64,000 bases of DNA from Isoetes taiwanensis (Eukaryota; Streptophyta; Lycopodiopsida; Isoetales; Isoetaceae): positions 1,186,901 to 1,250,900 of the forward strand of contig JAJEKV010000030.1 in the NCBI GenBank assembly GCA_021234155.1. The letters run 5' to 3'. Both the position numbers and the translations under genes were made by a program. The notes beneath the pieces were generated by a model. That model saw only the letters and a list, made by a program, of their open reading frames with translations. It did no database searches and was not told where the DNA came from. This document shows positions 34,230-46,653 of this stretch, one piece after another. Positions within the stretch are counted from its first letter, which is position 1; the number at the start of each line of letters is the position of its first letter.

Positions 34230-35145
34230 CACTTTTTTTCCGAAGGCCCTGGACAACAAAGCGCCAGAGAGAGAAGATGCTTGAATAGGAGAGAGTGTGC
34301 AAGGCGCCAGGCGCCGGGCGCCGGGCGGAAGGCTAAGGCATATGGAAAAAGAACAATGAAATTGAAAATAAAAATTGATCTGAAGAAAGAAAAGAAAAAA
34401 GTCGGGGAAAGAAAAGTCTGGGAAACCCGCTCGCTCTTCAAATTTTATACTGTCCGCTCGGAAATTTTTAAAATTTCGATTTTTTTTCCCGGCCAAATTG
34501 GTCTCTACAAATTTAAAAATTTGAATTTTCGCGCCGGCCCGTTTCTCCGCGGGTCGCTCGCCATTATAAATTTTGAGTCATCGGCCAGGTCGTAGCCCGC
34601 TGCTCAAATTTGAAATTTGAATTTGTATAATGCCTCAGATATTTCATTATCTGCTTTGTCGGGGAGGTTCCTTAGTCGATGCTTGTAGTTACCCGACTAC
34701 GCTATCTTTCTTTTGGTGCTCGCTAGCCCTTGTCTTCATTCTTCGGTAACCGTTCTTCAAGCTCGGCTTCATTCTTAGTAGCTTAGCTTCATTCTAGTGG
34801 CGCCGTCTTCATTTTTCAGCGCTTGTCCGGATTCTCGGTGTTTGTCGAGACTTGTCCGCATTATTCAGCGGGGCTTTGTCCAAATTCTTCAGCGCATTCT
34901 ACGATATGGCAGAGTCCTAAACGCCAATGACCTCCGTGTTAGTTGCTATTCAAAGTTCTAGTATGTTAAATGTTTAGTATGTTTAATGTAGGATGTAGGA
35001 TGTTAAATGTTTTAATATGTTTAAGGGTAGATCTTCTCTATCTTGTTCATTAGATAAGTTCTCAACAATTGATGTCTTGGCTGAATCTTGTAGTAATAGG
35101 AATCCATAACTCTAGCTATTAGATATAGCATTTAGATTGAAGATG
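34230..35145 (+). other. A/T-rich leader region, copy B
   Basis: Counterpart of 2400-3235 with the AAATTT-rich stretch (34465-34625). GGCGCCAGGCGCCGGGCGCC at about 34305-34324 is a local GC-rich repeat absent from copy A. It is probably a repair or base-call artefact or a small expansion. No gene is recognised. Confidence 0.3.
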
Positions 35146-35149
35146 CCAT

Positions 35150-35410
35150 TTACGTCATAATGGGGCATTTTCCTGAAATGGAGCATTTCGCCACCTTGAA
35201 TGGAAGCCATTTTCCTTTTACGCACCGCCCATTTCAGGAAAGCGCTAAATTGCTCCATTTCAAAGGAAATGGCAAATTACTCCATTTCAAGGAAAAATGT
35301 GCAACCGCTCCATTTCAGAACGGCAAATGGCCCATTGATTGAGTAAATAACGGTTTATTTAAGGTAAATGAGCGATTTGCCTCATTTCCTCAGAATGGAG
35401 CGCTTCATTT
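35150..35410. repeat. AAATGGCGC motif block III, copy B
   Basis: Counterpart of 3240-3560, dominated by CTCCATTTCAAGGAAAATG-type units and GCCATTTTCC. Less regular than in copy A. Confidence 0.5.
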
Positions 35411-36156
35411 GTCTCATGTCGATAATTTCTTTTCGCGTTTTGGCCATTTTTTACTACATTATATGTCATCGGGGGTTGCATGTCCTTAACAATTATATAT
35501 ATGTATTGATTCTCGGGGAAAAGGCCCCTGCGTAATCTTTGTCGATGGGGATGTGGTAGTTGCCGGGACATGAATTGCATAGAGGCCATCATGGCAGGAA
35601 CATTCCATGGCGCGAATGTGGTCGCGGAGGTCCCTTTGGCTTCATAGTGCCCACCCATGTACTTCCCATTCCGGTGTGAGGGAGCGGATAAACATTAACG
35701 GGCCGCGGGGGACATTCATCAGAATGGCTCCGAAATCAAGTGAAGCTTGTGAAGGAGCTGGCCCTATGTCATGTAAACGCCGTCGATCACGATACCCCAA
35801 CTTGCCTAGTAGTACTCCACAACATCATTGGGCTTCGACCGCCGGCCCTACAAACAAAGCGCGTTAGCGTACAGAGAATATGGTGAACCTTTGTCGAATA
35901 ATAATCGTGTGGGTTGGTAAGGGTGTCTTGGTGAATAGGAACTTTTGCATCCATGGGAAGAATGTTGACGACTCAGCGAAAGGGCAAAGGTAAGTTACCG
36001 AAGGCCATGGTGCCTACACACATCCTTCCGATTCCATGTGATGGCTACCGGACAACATTGGAAGAGAGGCGTAGAAACGTTTATCAGATAGCCCCAGATA
36101 TAGATATCATGCCATTGATTTAGCTACTCCATCACCGACCTTTAATGTAGAATCGA

Positions 36157-39028
36157 GAGGCAAGTGTCAGATGAGATGAAGAAATTGATCCTACTGGTGG
36201 ATCTCATTAACGTTTTCCTCGCAGGATAGCATCGGATGATGATGAACCACCACCTAGTTTCTCAAGCAAACCGATCTCTTGGATAGCATTGCCCATTCTT
36301 CATGCATGTGACCCGAAGTAAATAGCGAGGCCATAATTGTCTTGATGATCCCAGGATCTTGTTGACGATGAATTTTAGGAGACTCAAAGGTGGGGCTACG
36401 TTGGGGGAAAGATCCTTCCTGCACTAATTCTGAGAGGATCTCAAATGTCATGCTTTGCTTGAAAGGCGGCCAGAAAAATGCACTTGTACAATGGGAAAAT
36501 AGCCATGTGATCTTTGCGGGATGGAAGGGCCCGTCGCAACATCGCAGAAGCCTCGAAGCTAAAGAAAAATGAGGATATGGAAATAGAATCATTTGAGGAC
36601 AAATATCGGAGCTCAATTCAAGCGAAAAAAGGAAGTATACTTACACACATAGGATTCCAAGGCGGTAAAGGGGAAAGAGCAAAGAGGAAAGGCTATGCTC
36701 CACAACTTCAATCAATAAGTTCATGAAGTCTAGGCACGCAAAAATACTTGCAACAAAGAAACTTACCAAGCATCAAGTATGTGAATTAAGAAAAGAATTT
36801 TATCTCAACCATACAATGCAAAGGGTTACGTATTTTTGGCGTCTTTGAAAGTGTGACTTACAAGGGAGAAGGAGAGGATAGGATAGTGCTCAAGGGATGG
36901 AGATTACGATAAATTTGGGTGGCGCATGGCTTTAGGTATCGGTCGGTCAACATTTTACAATTGGAAGCATTTGAAGGCGAGGTGCAAAGATAAAATTTGA
37001 ACATGAGTATCTGGCTCTAAGCCTAGATCTTCTACAGGCCCGCAGAATGTGTGCTAGGCAATTCATTCGGAGAATCTTGAAGGAAGTATTCCCATAGAAC
37101 AAAAGAGGTAGAGATGATGTAAGAGAAAATGTCACGGAGCTTCCTTCCATTCTTAATAAGAAGCTTATACATAAAAGAAAGTTGAATTGCGATTCGTTGA
37201 AGAGCTTACGAGGAACAAGCTGTAGCCTTGAACCTCTTTCTATAGTATATGGAAAAAGAGAATTTCGGATGTTAGCATTGCAAAAAATCTGACCTTCTCT
37301 AAATGCAACATCTGCGTCGTGATGCTTGAGAAACTGGAAAAACAAAAGATACAAAGAGAGGCGAAATCTTGCAATTCAGCGTCGGTCTCATATGCTAGAA
37401 CAGCTCTTCGCGAGGAAGTCAATATTGGCATTGGGAGCATTGTCACGGCCGGTCTCTCGAAAATCATCTATGTATAATACATGATAAGATGGATCGGAGT
37501 TAAGACTTTTAGTGCCTAGGAAGTCATCATCTAGCAAAATCTGTATGGAGAGGTGATAAGCGAAGAAGCGCGTTTGTGAGCTTTGACTCATGGGCATGGT
37601 GGTGCATATGGTCATTTCTCCTTGATTTATGGAAAGATGATTCAAACTTCCACATTGGTTCACTTTCTAGAATATTGCATAACTTGGAATTGGTACAAGA
37701 GGACAAGATAGGTGACTTATGTGGAAGTAAGCACGGCAGATTGCAAATGGATGCAGGTCAAAGGATACCAATCCTTTGAAGAACAAACTTGCTTCTATGG
37801 CGTAAGTATTGCCAAATGCTTCAACTACAAGCGAATCTGAGGTGTTCAACCCTCTCCCAAAAATTGGTTGCAACTTGATAATGCATCGAGGGGCAAAACA
37901 AAATAGGTATGTCTTTTTCATACTTATCTTATTTGACTTGGCTTAAGGTCTTTGATTGAGATCAAGTGGGCTTTATGATGGTCGGCCACACCCATGATGA
38001 TATTGATGCTTTATTTGGAAATTTTTCAACCTTGATGAGTTCGGTCCGGATGCTTTGACACTACCGAGCTACTTTACTTGTTTAGCAAATGCAATGCAAA
38101 ATTCCCAATTCCATACTTTATTGATGAAGTTCCAAATTGGAAGGATTTTGTGAAGGGTTCATCACGATAAGGGCCAGCGCACAGTTGGGCATCTTGAACC
38201 ATTGCTCTTCAAATTTAAGATGGCGGGAGATTACCTGTTATGCAATACAAAATCGTCCCTACACATAAAGAGTGGCTTCAGTGATTCTCGGGAGTTAGAA
38301 TGTGGAAAGAGGATGAACATGGTCAATAATGATACCAAGTGGTGTGCCACAAAATATTCCTCTAGACCAACATTGAAAGATCTTCGGGGTTGAAGGATAG
38401 CATCAACAAATACATCTCCCTATGGAAGGACATATAAGAAATCAAGAAACTAGCTTGTTTGCAAGGTAATACCACGGCAAGTGTTGAGTATTGGAGCGAC
38501 TTCTTATCTCTTTGGAGGATGTTGCTCGGGGCGTCCCTCAAAATGATGCATTTTGGCCACAAACAAGACAAGTTCCTCTAGAACAAACAAACATTTGTTC
38601 CGGAGGTCGGCCCCGTATCTGCATTGGTCACCGACCTTTTACCATCTTATTGTGGCCGTCGGATGGCCGTCTAGTGTTGCCTCTTGAAGAGTTTGATCCT
38701 CCGTACATGTGACAAAGGGGTATGTTTGTTCTAGTCGGACTGGAGATGATAACACTGCCACTTGGTTAGGATATGCAGAGGAGAATCTTGTTCTTGATCC
38801 GGAATCTACATATTTTGGACATATTTTTTGTATCGTGGTGGAAGCCCTCTTGGAGGGGACTACAAAGAGACTGCTTGTTGGCGTTGTTTTAATCCTTAGA
38901 TCCTTCAAGGTCTTAAAAATTTAGATGCCATTCATTATGCTTGGGATGCCAATGGCAGAAGTAGAAAACAATCCAAATTCAAATATATTGTAGACATGTG
39001 GAAAGACATAGCACATTGTTCATCTTAA
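36157..39028 (+). pseudogene. DUF7869-like gene, copy B (frameshifted)
   Basis: Counterpart of 4279-7151, ending with the same IVDMWKDIAHCSS and stop (39026-39028). The signature box is intact here: VGHTHDDIDALFGNFS at about 37980-38026. It follows an LDNAS..QNK-like stretch near 37875 and precedes PIPYFIDEVPNWKDFVKG (38107-38160). Later segments are VPQNDAFWPQTRQVP (about 38535-38580), GYAEENLVLDPESTYFGHIF (38770-38830) and an aromatic VSWWKPLW box. The acidic residues of LDN and HTHDDID could be part of an RNase H-like active site (inference). The gene may be functional if the frame breaks are base-call errors. Confidence 0.6.
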
Positions 39029-39219
39029 TACATGAGATCTTGTACTTGTAATACATATCTTTCATCTTAATACATAACATTACTATATTTGTGATCATAT
39101 ATAGCGCTTACATCTTTTAATATATAAATGCATACATGATTCATAGATAAGATGGTCGAGGGTGCTTATATGTTGAGCAGGTGATTCAATCATCTTCGGG
39201 ATCATGTAGTAGTGATCCA

Positions 39220-39490
39220 CGATATCTCATAGCTCATCATTTCGAGGAAGCCATATCGGATGGATCATAACCGTAATTGGCCTTGGGCAATGAATCTCTT
39301 CAAAGCTTTTCTTGGTAGGGATCAAAGAAGAAGATGCCTATCTAGGCAACCAACAAGATCGTAAGTGGCTCATTGAGCACTTGATGTCGCCTCGATGTGG
39401 TGAAGAAGGAAAATAATCCATGGGAGGCGAATGACCTCTAGCCTTAATGGAGCTGTTTTTATAGTGAAGTAAAATTATTGATGTGAATTA
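39220..39490 (-). pseudogene. Mini-unit 1 with TATA box, copy B
   Basis: Same layout as 7349-7640, with the minus-strand TATA box at about 39463-39457 followed by CAGCTCCAT and an ATGGATTATTTTCC start near 39422. The frame is broken by several small indels. Confidence 0.3.
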
Positions 39491-39759
39491 TTGGGGTGGA
39501 TCAGAAGGCCATCATTGAGCCGTACAAGTATCATGTATTTTCATTACAAGTAGGATTCTATCATGTACTTTCGATTCTATACATCAACTAATATTCACTA
39601 TGCTTTTATATTATATATATCCTTAATAGATACACAAATCATAAGTGCTTATATTATTATATCCTTACTTGGTATACATATCATAGAGCCGCTTGACTAA
39701 TATAGGTGTGATTGAAAATAAAAGGCGACTTGCATAGTTCATAGGTACTCATGTCATTA

Positions 39760-40110
39760 TTATATCCTTAGCGGAATCTGATTCACTCATCATCAACATC
39801 AAAGCATTGATGCTATTCCAGCTCAAAGATCTCCCCGTCGGGAAGCCAATAAGGTGGACCTTAACAGTGAGCTTTGCAAGCACTCGCGAGGACCATCCTT
39901 TGAATTTTGCAGCCATGGATCAAGTTTGATACCATTTACGTAGCATTCACAGGATCATTATAGCTAAAGGTAGCTTTGAAGGATTGGATGTTCTCTGGAT
40001 GATCGGGGCAAAGAAGCCATGGGAGATGAATGAGCTCTACCATGGATGGAGCTGCTTTTATAGTGAAGTAAAATTATTGATGTGAATTATTGGTGTTTAT
40101 TGCCTTTATC
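39760..40110 (-). pseudogene. Mini-unit 2 with TATA box, copy B
   Basis: Counterpart of 7891-8260. The TATA box and the ATGGCTTC start keep their spacing. The product is unknown and the frame is broken. Confidence 0.3.
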
Positions 40111-40306
40111 GAAAGTACCATACATGTATATGATCAATAATTTCTATATATATACTATCAATAATTTTGGTGAGTATATCCTATATTATAATGTTATGCG
40201 GTGTTGAATGCGCCCTAAAGGCTGACTATGATTGCCTTTACCCGTCGGACGGTCAGCACAAAAAAACCTTTCTTCCTTATTGGAGGGCAAAGTCCGCCAT
40301 GAAAAC

Positions 40307-41025
40307 ACTGAAGTGAGCCTCGAAGCATCTGTTGGAGCTTAACATCGCTTCCCCTGAAGCCGTTGAAGACATGAACTTAACCTTGGTCCACGAGGGATAA
40401 TCTTCAAGCATCTAAATCTTCGCAGTCGTCTGTCTAGCTCGGATGCTTTATGGTGGAAAAAGCCATCCCAATCTTCAATTTCATGCCCCGTAGATGATTG
40501 CAAAGAAGTTGGAAAAGCTGATTGGCGTCTTAAAGCTGAAGAAAAAACTAAGATGGGCCAAAAGCATTATTGAATCACGGATCTTCCTCCCCCGCACCAC
40601 AACTTTACTATCCAGGCATTCAAGAATGCCCTGTTTTTGTCAAGTGGGTTCTCATCATTCCATGGAAGAAAGCACGATTGAGCTCGGGAAGCATCTCGTT
40701 GAGCTTAACATCGCTCGCCCCGAGCGCCGTTGAAGGCGTGAACTTAACCTTTGGTCCACGAGGGATAATCTTCAAGCATCTAAATCTTCCGCGAATGCGT
40801 CTGTCTAGCTTCGGATGCTTTATGGTGGAAAAGCGTCCAATCTTCAATTTCATGCCCATGTAGATGATTGCAAGAAGTTGGAAAACGGTTAGCGTCTTAA
40901 AGCGAAGAAAAACTAAGATGGGCCAAGCATTATTGAATCTGGATCTTCCTCCCTTGCACCACAACTTTACTATCCAGGCATTCAAGAATGCCTCTGTTTT
41001 TGTCAAGTGGGTTCTCATCATTCCA
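40307..41025 (+). repeat. Tandem duplication in the Helitron, copy B
   Basis: Units at about 40307-40675 and 40676-41025, as in copy A. Both contain GATGCTTTATGGTGGAAAA and CTTCCTCCC.TGCACC. The second unit is followed directly by the GT47 fragment. Confidence 0.7.
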
Positions 41026-41079
41026 TGCAATTCTTCTTTTCAAATTATTCATCCGTGTAGTTGATTTGCTTAAATTAGT

Positions 41080-41335
41080 AAGGAAATGAGTCACATTGCT
41101 GCCGAAATAATGGAGCGGATGTTCCGGATTTTCATATACCAAGAAGGGGAGAAGCCCTTGCCGCATGAAGGACCCACGGCGGGAATCTACTCAACGAAGG
41201 AAGATTTTATGTACTTGAGTTATACAAAGAGCATGTTTGTGACTAAGAATCCCCAAGAGGCAAGCATGTTCTTTTTGCAATCAATGGGATCCTTCTTAGT
41301 CTTGATCCATAGTTATGGCATACGCGGCACTTTTG
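41080..41335 (+). pseudogene. Captured GT47 exostosin-family fragment, copy B
   Basis: One open plus-strand frame (41086-41403) contains AAEIMERMFRIFIYQEGEKP, then HEGPTAGIYSTKEDFM and MFVTKNPQEASMFFLQSM. Motif order and spacing match the start of the exostosin (GT47) domain of plant Golgi glycosyltransferases, where MERxLKVYIYxEGEKP, GIYASEGWF and DPxxAHLFYLP occur in the same order. The catalytic C-terminal half is absent, so this cannot be a working enzyme. It is interpreted as a host exon carried by the Helitron. Confidence 0.65.
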
Positions 41336-41404
41336 GAGGTGGAGCATATATTCGACTAAACCTGTCTCTTTCGGTGGATCGAAGTGTCGTCCTTTCGAAG
41401 TAAG

Positions 41405-43640
41405 CTAAGCTTTCTTATCTTTTTTTCTTCATTTGTTTTCTATTCCATCTAATATCTTCTTATCGAGAAAAACTTCCGAGTTTGTTGCTTGCATCCAAGA
41501 AACTCGAGTTCTGAGAAGATGAGTGGCACAAAAAAAGCTGAGATGGCCTGGTATGACCTTTACCAAAAATATGATGGTACGGTAGTCGTAAGGTCGATCT
41601 ACGGAAATGGGGGCTCTCGATAGTTTGGATCTAGAGGCTATGGATCTAAAAAGCAAATCTGGATGCTAGAGTCTTAGATTTTCTAAAGCCAACGATTTGG
41701 CTAGGTTGCATTGATTGTGGTGCGTTTAGACATGATATATGGGGAAAAGATTATAATAGAAACTGTTTGCAGAAAGCGGGAAATCTCTTTGCATGAGGCG
41801 GCAAGGTTAATTCTTGCTCTCTCGGTTTCCGAGAACCTTTAGAGCTTCGTAAAGAAAATGGCGGTTAAAGTGTAGACATTTGTTGAATATGAATTGAGCA
41901 ATGATGTATCCGCACCCGAACTTAGACTCTTAGCGATTTTTCAAAACTCATTGCATCGTGAGCATTTTTGTACTTATTGCAAAATCCGCATTGGAGAAGA
42001 AACTCATTAAAAAGAAAAGACCTTAAAGAGTTAATGGTTCATTTTGATGTAAGAGGCGTTTTAACTCTTTGGCAATTCTGATGTTTTCATCATCACGACA
42101 TCTTTTGTAGCTCATTTTGTAGATAGATGTGCAAAACCCTTGCGTTATTATGTCTCCGGGACAAGAGTCTGAAGCTTTTTTTTCACCACGAGGGCTCGAT
42201 AAAGGAAAAAAGTTCGAGGTGTAATCTTGCATTTAGGAAATATTTAGAATGTGTGTTTTATAACTTTATTTTCATTTCGTATGTGTTAACATCCAGCGTT
42301 GGGGCAAAGGGGTGGTACATTGCAGTCATTGTAACACAAACTTCCCTCTTCCATCTCTAACATGATCTATGTTGCTTGCAGTTCTTTTATCACGGCAACC
42401 TTATTGCCCAAAAAGAAAACAACCTCCGTTGTATTCTATCTTATGGTAAAGGTTAAAAAACAAGCGCAAAGAAAGAGATTTACCATGGACAGTCCGCCGC
42501 GAAAAATAAATGTCTATTTGTGGAATACTCATCGCATTTCAATATTATTGTAATTGGTTCGCTACTTAGAGAAGTTATGTTTTTGATTATAAAAGGAGCA
42601 ATTAGGGATATAGAAACAAAGTTTAAGCGGAATCTTGAGAGTATATTCGTCGACATCTTGCATGGAAGTATCTTTGGTTTATCGAATTTTGTATCATTGA
42701 CATGTGCTAAGCATTGTTAAAATTTGGTAACAGATTCAATAACCAGTTAGCTAAAAAGGGTTTCATGGGCCACGTTCGGGTTGACTATGTTTCAAAGAGA
42801 ACTCTCATTACAAGTGAGTATTACATCCCTCTTTTTGGGTCCAAGTGATTTCTTTTTATCTTTCGTTCTTTTATCGATCACGGTGCAAATGCCTCAAGAA
42901 AATTCAAGGATGTGCAGTGAATGATACACGCCTTATCTGGTATCCCCAAGCGTAACTTTCAATTTTAACTTTACCATTCAAATAATGCTCACACTATTTA
43001 ACTTTACAAGTGGGAATCGGTCATTCTCAACTCTAAGTTTTGCACTAGCATTGCATTCAATGATTGAGTCACCTTTTCGTGCAATGGACGAGTTTGATGT
43101 TTTATGGTATGATATTGAAAAGATCAGCAATTATGTGGTACCTCTTTTGTTATCTACTATCAACATTGTGTTTTGTAGGATGCAATAAGCGAAAATTTGC
43201 ACGGAAATGGTTGTAGAGGGCTAATTATTGCCATACATGGCTCAAACAATGTTTTTCACCACCCATATGGTGCATTCCATCATAAGGGCAAACACTTCCG
43301 CCATGTCAAAGCTCGCCATATATAATTGATACTTGGGCAATGTTTTGCCATAATGCGCTTGATTCGGCTTGAAAATTTGTCATATTTTGCCGAATAAGCT
43401 TGAAATATTTGCAAAGCGTTACAAGAATCAGCGGCACATCTTCGGCATAAACAAAAGGCACACGAAACCTCGGACTTGGAGCCAAATGCCAAAAACAACT
43501 AGGGCGTGGCCGAGGAAGAAATATGTTTCAGCCAACAAACATAGATGAAGGGGAACAAAATATCCGAGAATCGATCCGAGCAAAAGTCAAATGAAGTACT
43601 TAAACTAAATAGCGGGATTCAAAGGCGGTTCGAAAGTACC
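41405..43640 (+). other. Helitron interior without recognised gene, copy B
   Basis: Counterpart of 9501-11800. Open pieces such as 42520-42720 (LLREVMFLIIKGAIRDIETK) and the minus-strand piece 43498-43280 have no nameable domain. Confidence 0.3.
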
Positions 43641-43643
43641 CGG

Positions 43644-44240
43644 CTTATTGTATTGCAATCTATCTCATGTACTTGAGATTTGCACCATTATTGTTAGGAA
43701 TATTGTAGAAGTTAACAAATAGCCAACTTATTGTATTGCAACCTATCCATGTACTTGAGATTTGCACCATTATTGTTAGCAACATTCTCTACAATTTTTA
43801 ACATTACCATCGACCCGAATATTACTTGGTGCAAAAGCTCCTTTACTTTTTCAAACATTAATAGCAACCCGGTCGCAGTAACAAAAAGATAATGTTGTCA
43901 TGCAAAAAAAATGTCTTAGGCTTTCTTCACTTTTAATTATCTAACATATCATTCATAGCCCTAGCTCTTATCTGATAAGAAAAAGATAATGTTGTCATGC
44001 AAAAAATGTCTTAGGCTTTCTTCACTTTTTAATTAGCAAACATATCATTCATAGCCCTAGCTCTCATCTTGCATACTATGCCTTAGCTCGCGAATGTGTA
44101 CTTTTGTAGATATGAACAACATAAATTAAAATATGGAAACAACCTCAACAATTATTCCTACATGCTTCCAAGATGATCCAAGGGCCGGAAGTTTCTCTAT
44201 GCTCCCAAGATGATCCAAGGGCCCGAGGGTTTCTCTATGC
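43644..44240 (+). repeat. Three successive tandem duplications near the Helitron 3' end, copy B
   Basis: Same three duplicated pairs as in copy A, in the same order (starts about 43644/43728, 43870/43973 and 44167/44204). Confidence 0.8.
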
Positions 44241-44308
44241 AAACGTACAAGTTTTCAGCATTTACAGATTTTCAAATTATGCCCAGGAACGCTGGGCACC
44301 ATTACTAG

Positions 44309-44365
44309 TACCATCAATAATTTTGGTGGGTATACCATCAATAATTTTGGTGGGTATAAATATAC
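44309..44365 (+). repeat. Host tandem repeat at the Helitron insertion site, copy B
   Basis: Two units TACCATCAATAATTTTGGTG plus GGTA follow the Helitron. A related unit precedes the 5' end at 40153-40178. Confidence 0.75.
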
Positions 44366-44639
44366 ATCAAATTGCCGAGTCAAAGCAACATTGGCCTCCC
44401 GTCTAGCTATGACTTATTCGGTCTTGAGCGTGATTCTATCACTTGCAAGATGAATCATGAGGACTTCAAGCGGTAGATATGGCGATATTTGGAAGACCTG
44501 GCTCACCCTTTGTTGCTCTCAATCCTGCGCCATTATCGATCCGTCGATGTTATCATCCATCTCTGTGGAATAGGGGTATCAAATGTTCATGATCGAAAGG
44601 ATCTGCGGGAATATACGCTAGTTCGATCATTGAGTAATA

Positions 44640-44740
44640 GTAGAAGAATAATATTACTTGTTATCTTATTGTAATCTGGTTGTGTTAGTATACAACAGGT
44701 ACACATAACCTTTTGTAATACACATAACCGTAATATAAGT
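44640..44740 (+). repeat. Minisatellite, left part, copy B
   Basis: Array units as in copy A, ending in the target duplication TAAGT at 44736-44740. Confidence 0.7.
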
Positions 44741-44892
44741 TATTTGTGTGTAAAGCTAGTGAGAAAGAAGACGCTCTAGGTAGATGAAGTGTTGTGTGTG
44801 AGCACAATAATGACCTATATAGGTCTAGGGTGACATTAGGGTTAGGGTACCATGTCACATGTAGGGTTAGGGTTAGGTTTCCTCATGTAATA
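44741..44892 (-). repeat. Copia 3' LTR, copy B
   Basis: 152 bp. Contains GACCTATATAGGTC, a perfect palindrome that includes a TATA-like core and may be the LTR promoter, plus TTAGGGTTAGGG words. Confidence 0.92.
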
Positions 44893-44901
44893 CTCCTCTG
44901 G
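44893..44901 (-). other. Copia polypurine tract
   Basis: The minus strand reads CCAGAGGAG just inside the 3' LTR. It serves as plus-strand primer in reverse transcription. Confidence 0.7.
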
Positions 44902-44959
44902 CCCGAACCCTAACAACAAAAAAAGAAATAGCGGTAAAAGAAAAACATCCGATTGGCTT

Positions 44960-46653
44960 TTGCAGCCTTAAAGAGCGCTTCATCTGGCGAAGTTTAGTGC
45001 TTGCTTGAGGAGGTTTTGTCGACCCATCGACTAGTTGCTTTGTGCGTGTAGCACAATCACTACTTGAGTTATGATGGTATTATCGAGCTGCTCCCTCATA
45101 AAGCATAAGCGAGTGTCTAAATGCTTTGTTAAGGGATGGTATTTCTGATCTTTTGGTCAAGGCGATAGCCCGAATTATCCACTAGCATAGTGGCTTCCTT
45201 GACTTGTACTCCCATATCATGAAAAAGAGTGAGCATCCGGTCATTTCTTGAAATCCACGTACCGCAGTGCTTTCAATTCTCGCTTGAGTAGTCTTTGAGG
45301 CTCCTTGTGAGGCCGCTTTTTTAGAGGCCCACAGGGGTGGACTTTTCCCAAAGAAAGAGACAAATCCGTGGTAGACTTCCTTGTTTCATAGTCATGGGAT
45401 GCAAAATCTGCATCGGTGTAGAAGGACAACACAGCTTTGATTTTGAAAGTAAGTAATTCCTTCAAACATGGTGCCTTGCAAATATGCTAGAATTAAACTT
45501 TCTTTGCTCTCTAGTGACTCATCTTTGGGTGTTGCATAAACCGGTGACTTGCCCAGCTGCAAACACGATATGCGGCCTAGTAATGGTGATATAGATGAGA
45601 GATCCAACTAATTGTCGAAACAATTTTGTATCACATGATTCACCATTAGTGTCCAAGGTAAGTTTATTACCTTGTTAGGTATGGGCGAGGCGGCTTGGAT
45701 GCATCCATATGAAATCTGTCTAACACTTCCTTTATGTATTTGGTGCAGTGAGCATAATGGAGGTGTCTTTTTTGCCCATACTTCAATTCCTAGGCACTAA
45801 TGTAAAAAGTCCTAGGTGCGTGACCTCAAAGGAGCGTGCAAGATGCTTTTTAAATGCAATGGTAGATGTTGCATCCCCCACGTGATGATTGAATCATCCA
45901 CATAAAGAACCAAAATACATATTTTAGCATCGGCTTTCTTATAATAGAGACTAGGATGCGCCGTGGGCCCGTTTGAAGCCAATGTTCAATAAAAAGCATT
46001 GATCTTGTTGTGCCAACATCTCGGGCCTGCGGTAGGGCCATACAAGCTTTACGGAGGTGGCGGACAAGTGATTCTTCTCCCTTTTCACAAATCCGAGGTT
46101 GCTCCATATAAATGGTTTCTGCTCAGGTCTCCATTTAAAAGGCACTTTTAAAGTCTAGGCGATAGATGGGCCAGCATGTCTTGGCGGACCAATGCAATAG
46201 CCTGCTCGAATGGTAGGCATTCGGCGGCGAGGGGCAAAACATCACGTATAGTCAATGCCAAATTCTTGGGCATATCCCTTGGCCACAAGTCGGCCTTGTG
46301 CTGCTATCTTTGCCATCGGAGTTGTATTTGGTCGATATACCCATTTGTTTCCCAATGACATGTTGGCCTCTTTGGTTTGGGAGTAAGGCGCCAAGTGCCT
46401 TCTTTGCATAAGCATGTCATATTCGGCTAGCCTGCATTCGGATGGGAATGGCATTTGCTTGCTTTGTAGGTGGCGGGATCTCGATGTAGAAAGAAGTTGA
46501 GTCATGAGGGCATAATTGCAAAAGCCTTTGTTGCAAGCAAGTTCTTTGCTTTGCCTTGAGCCTCGGATCTTCGCTGTGATGGGAGGCATGGCGGATGATG
46601 GTGGAACGGAATATGAGGATGGGTGGGTTCCAATCCGGGGTTAAATGCCTCAT
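44960..46653 (-). pseudogene. Copia reverse transcriptase and RNase H, copy B (frameshifted)
   Basis: The minus-strand pieces give GNKWVYRPNTTPMAK and LVAKGYAQEFGIDYT (46589-46242). Next is the polymerase active site LYVDDSIIT, whose YVDD codons occupy 45904-45893. The RNase H piece FYTDADFASHDYETRKSTT follows at about 45420-45360. These are the usual copia RT and RNase H motifs. Frames change at several points, many near CTG/CAG, so the breaks may be base-call errors. The C-terminal end is near 44990, shortly before the polypurine tract. Confidence 0.85.

Larger units (their letters stand above)
40179..44308 (+). mobile_element. Helitron, copy B
   Basis: 5' end TCCTATATTATAATGTTATG at 40179. 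The 3' end has the hairpin GCCCAGGAACGCTGGGC (44281-44297; stem GCCCAG/CTGGGC) then ACCATTACTAG ending at 44308. The flanks are A on the left and T on the right. No target duplication. Length 4130 bp against 4137 for copy A. No Rep or helicase domain is present, so it relied on enzymes from another element. It carries the duplicated unknown exon and the GT47 fragment. Confidence 0.88.
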
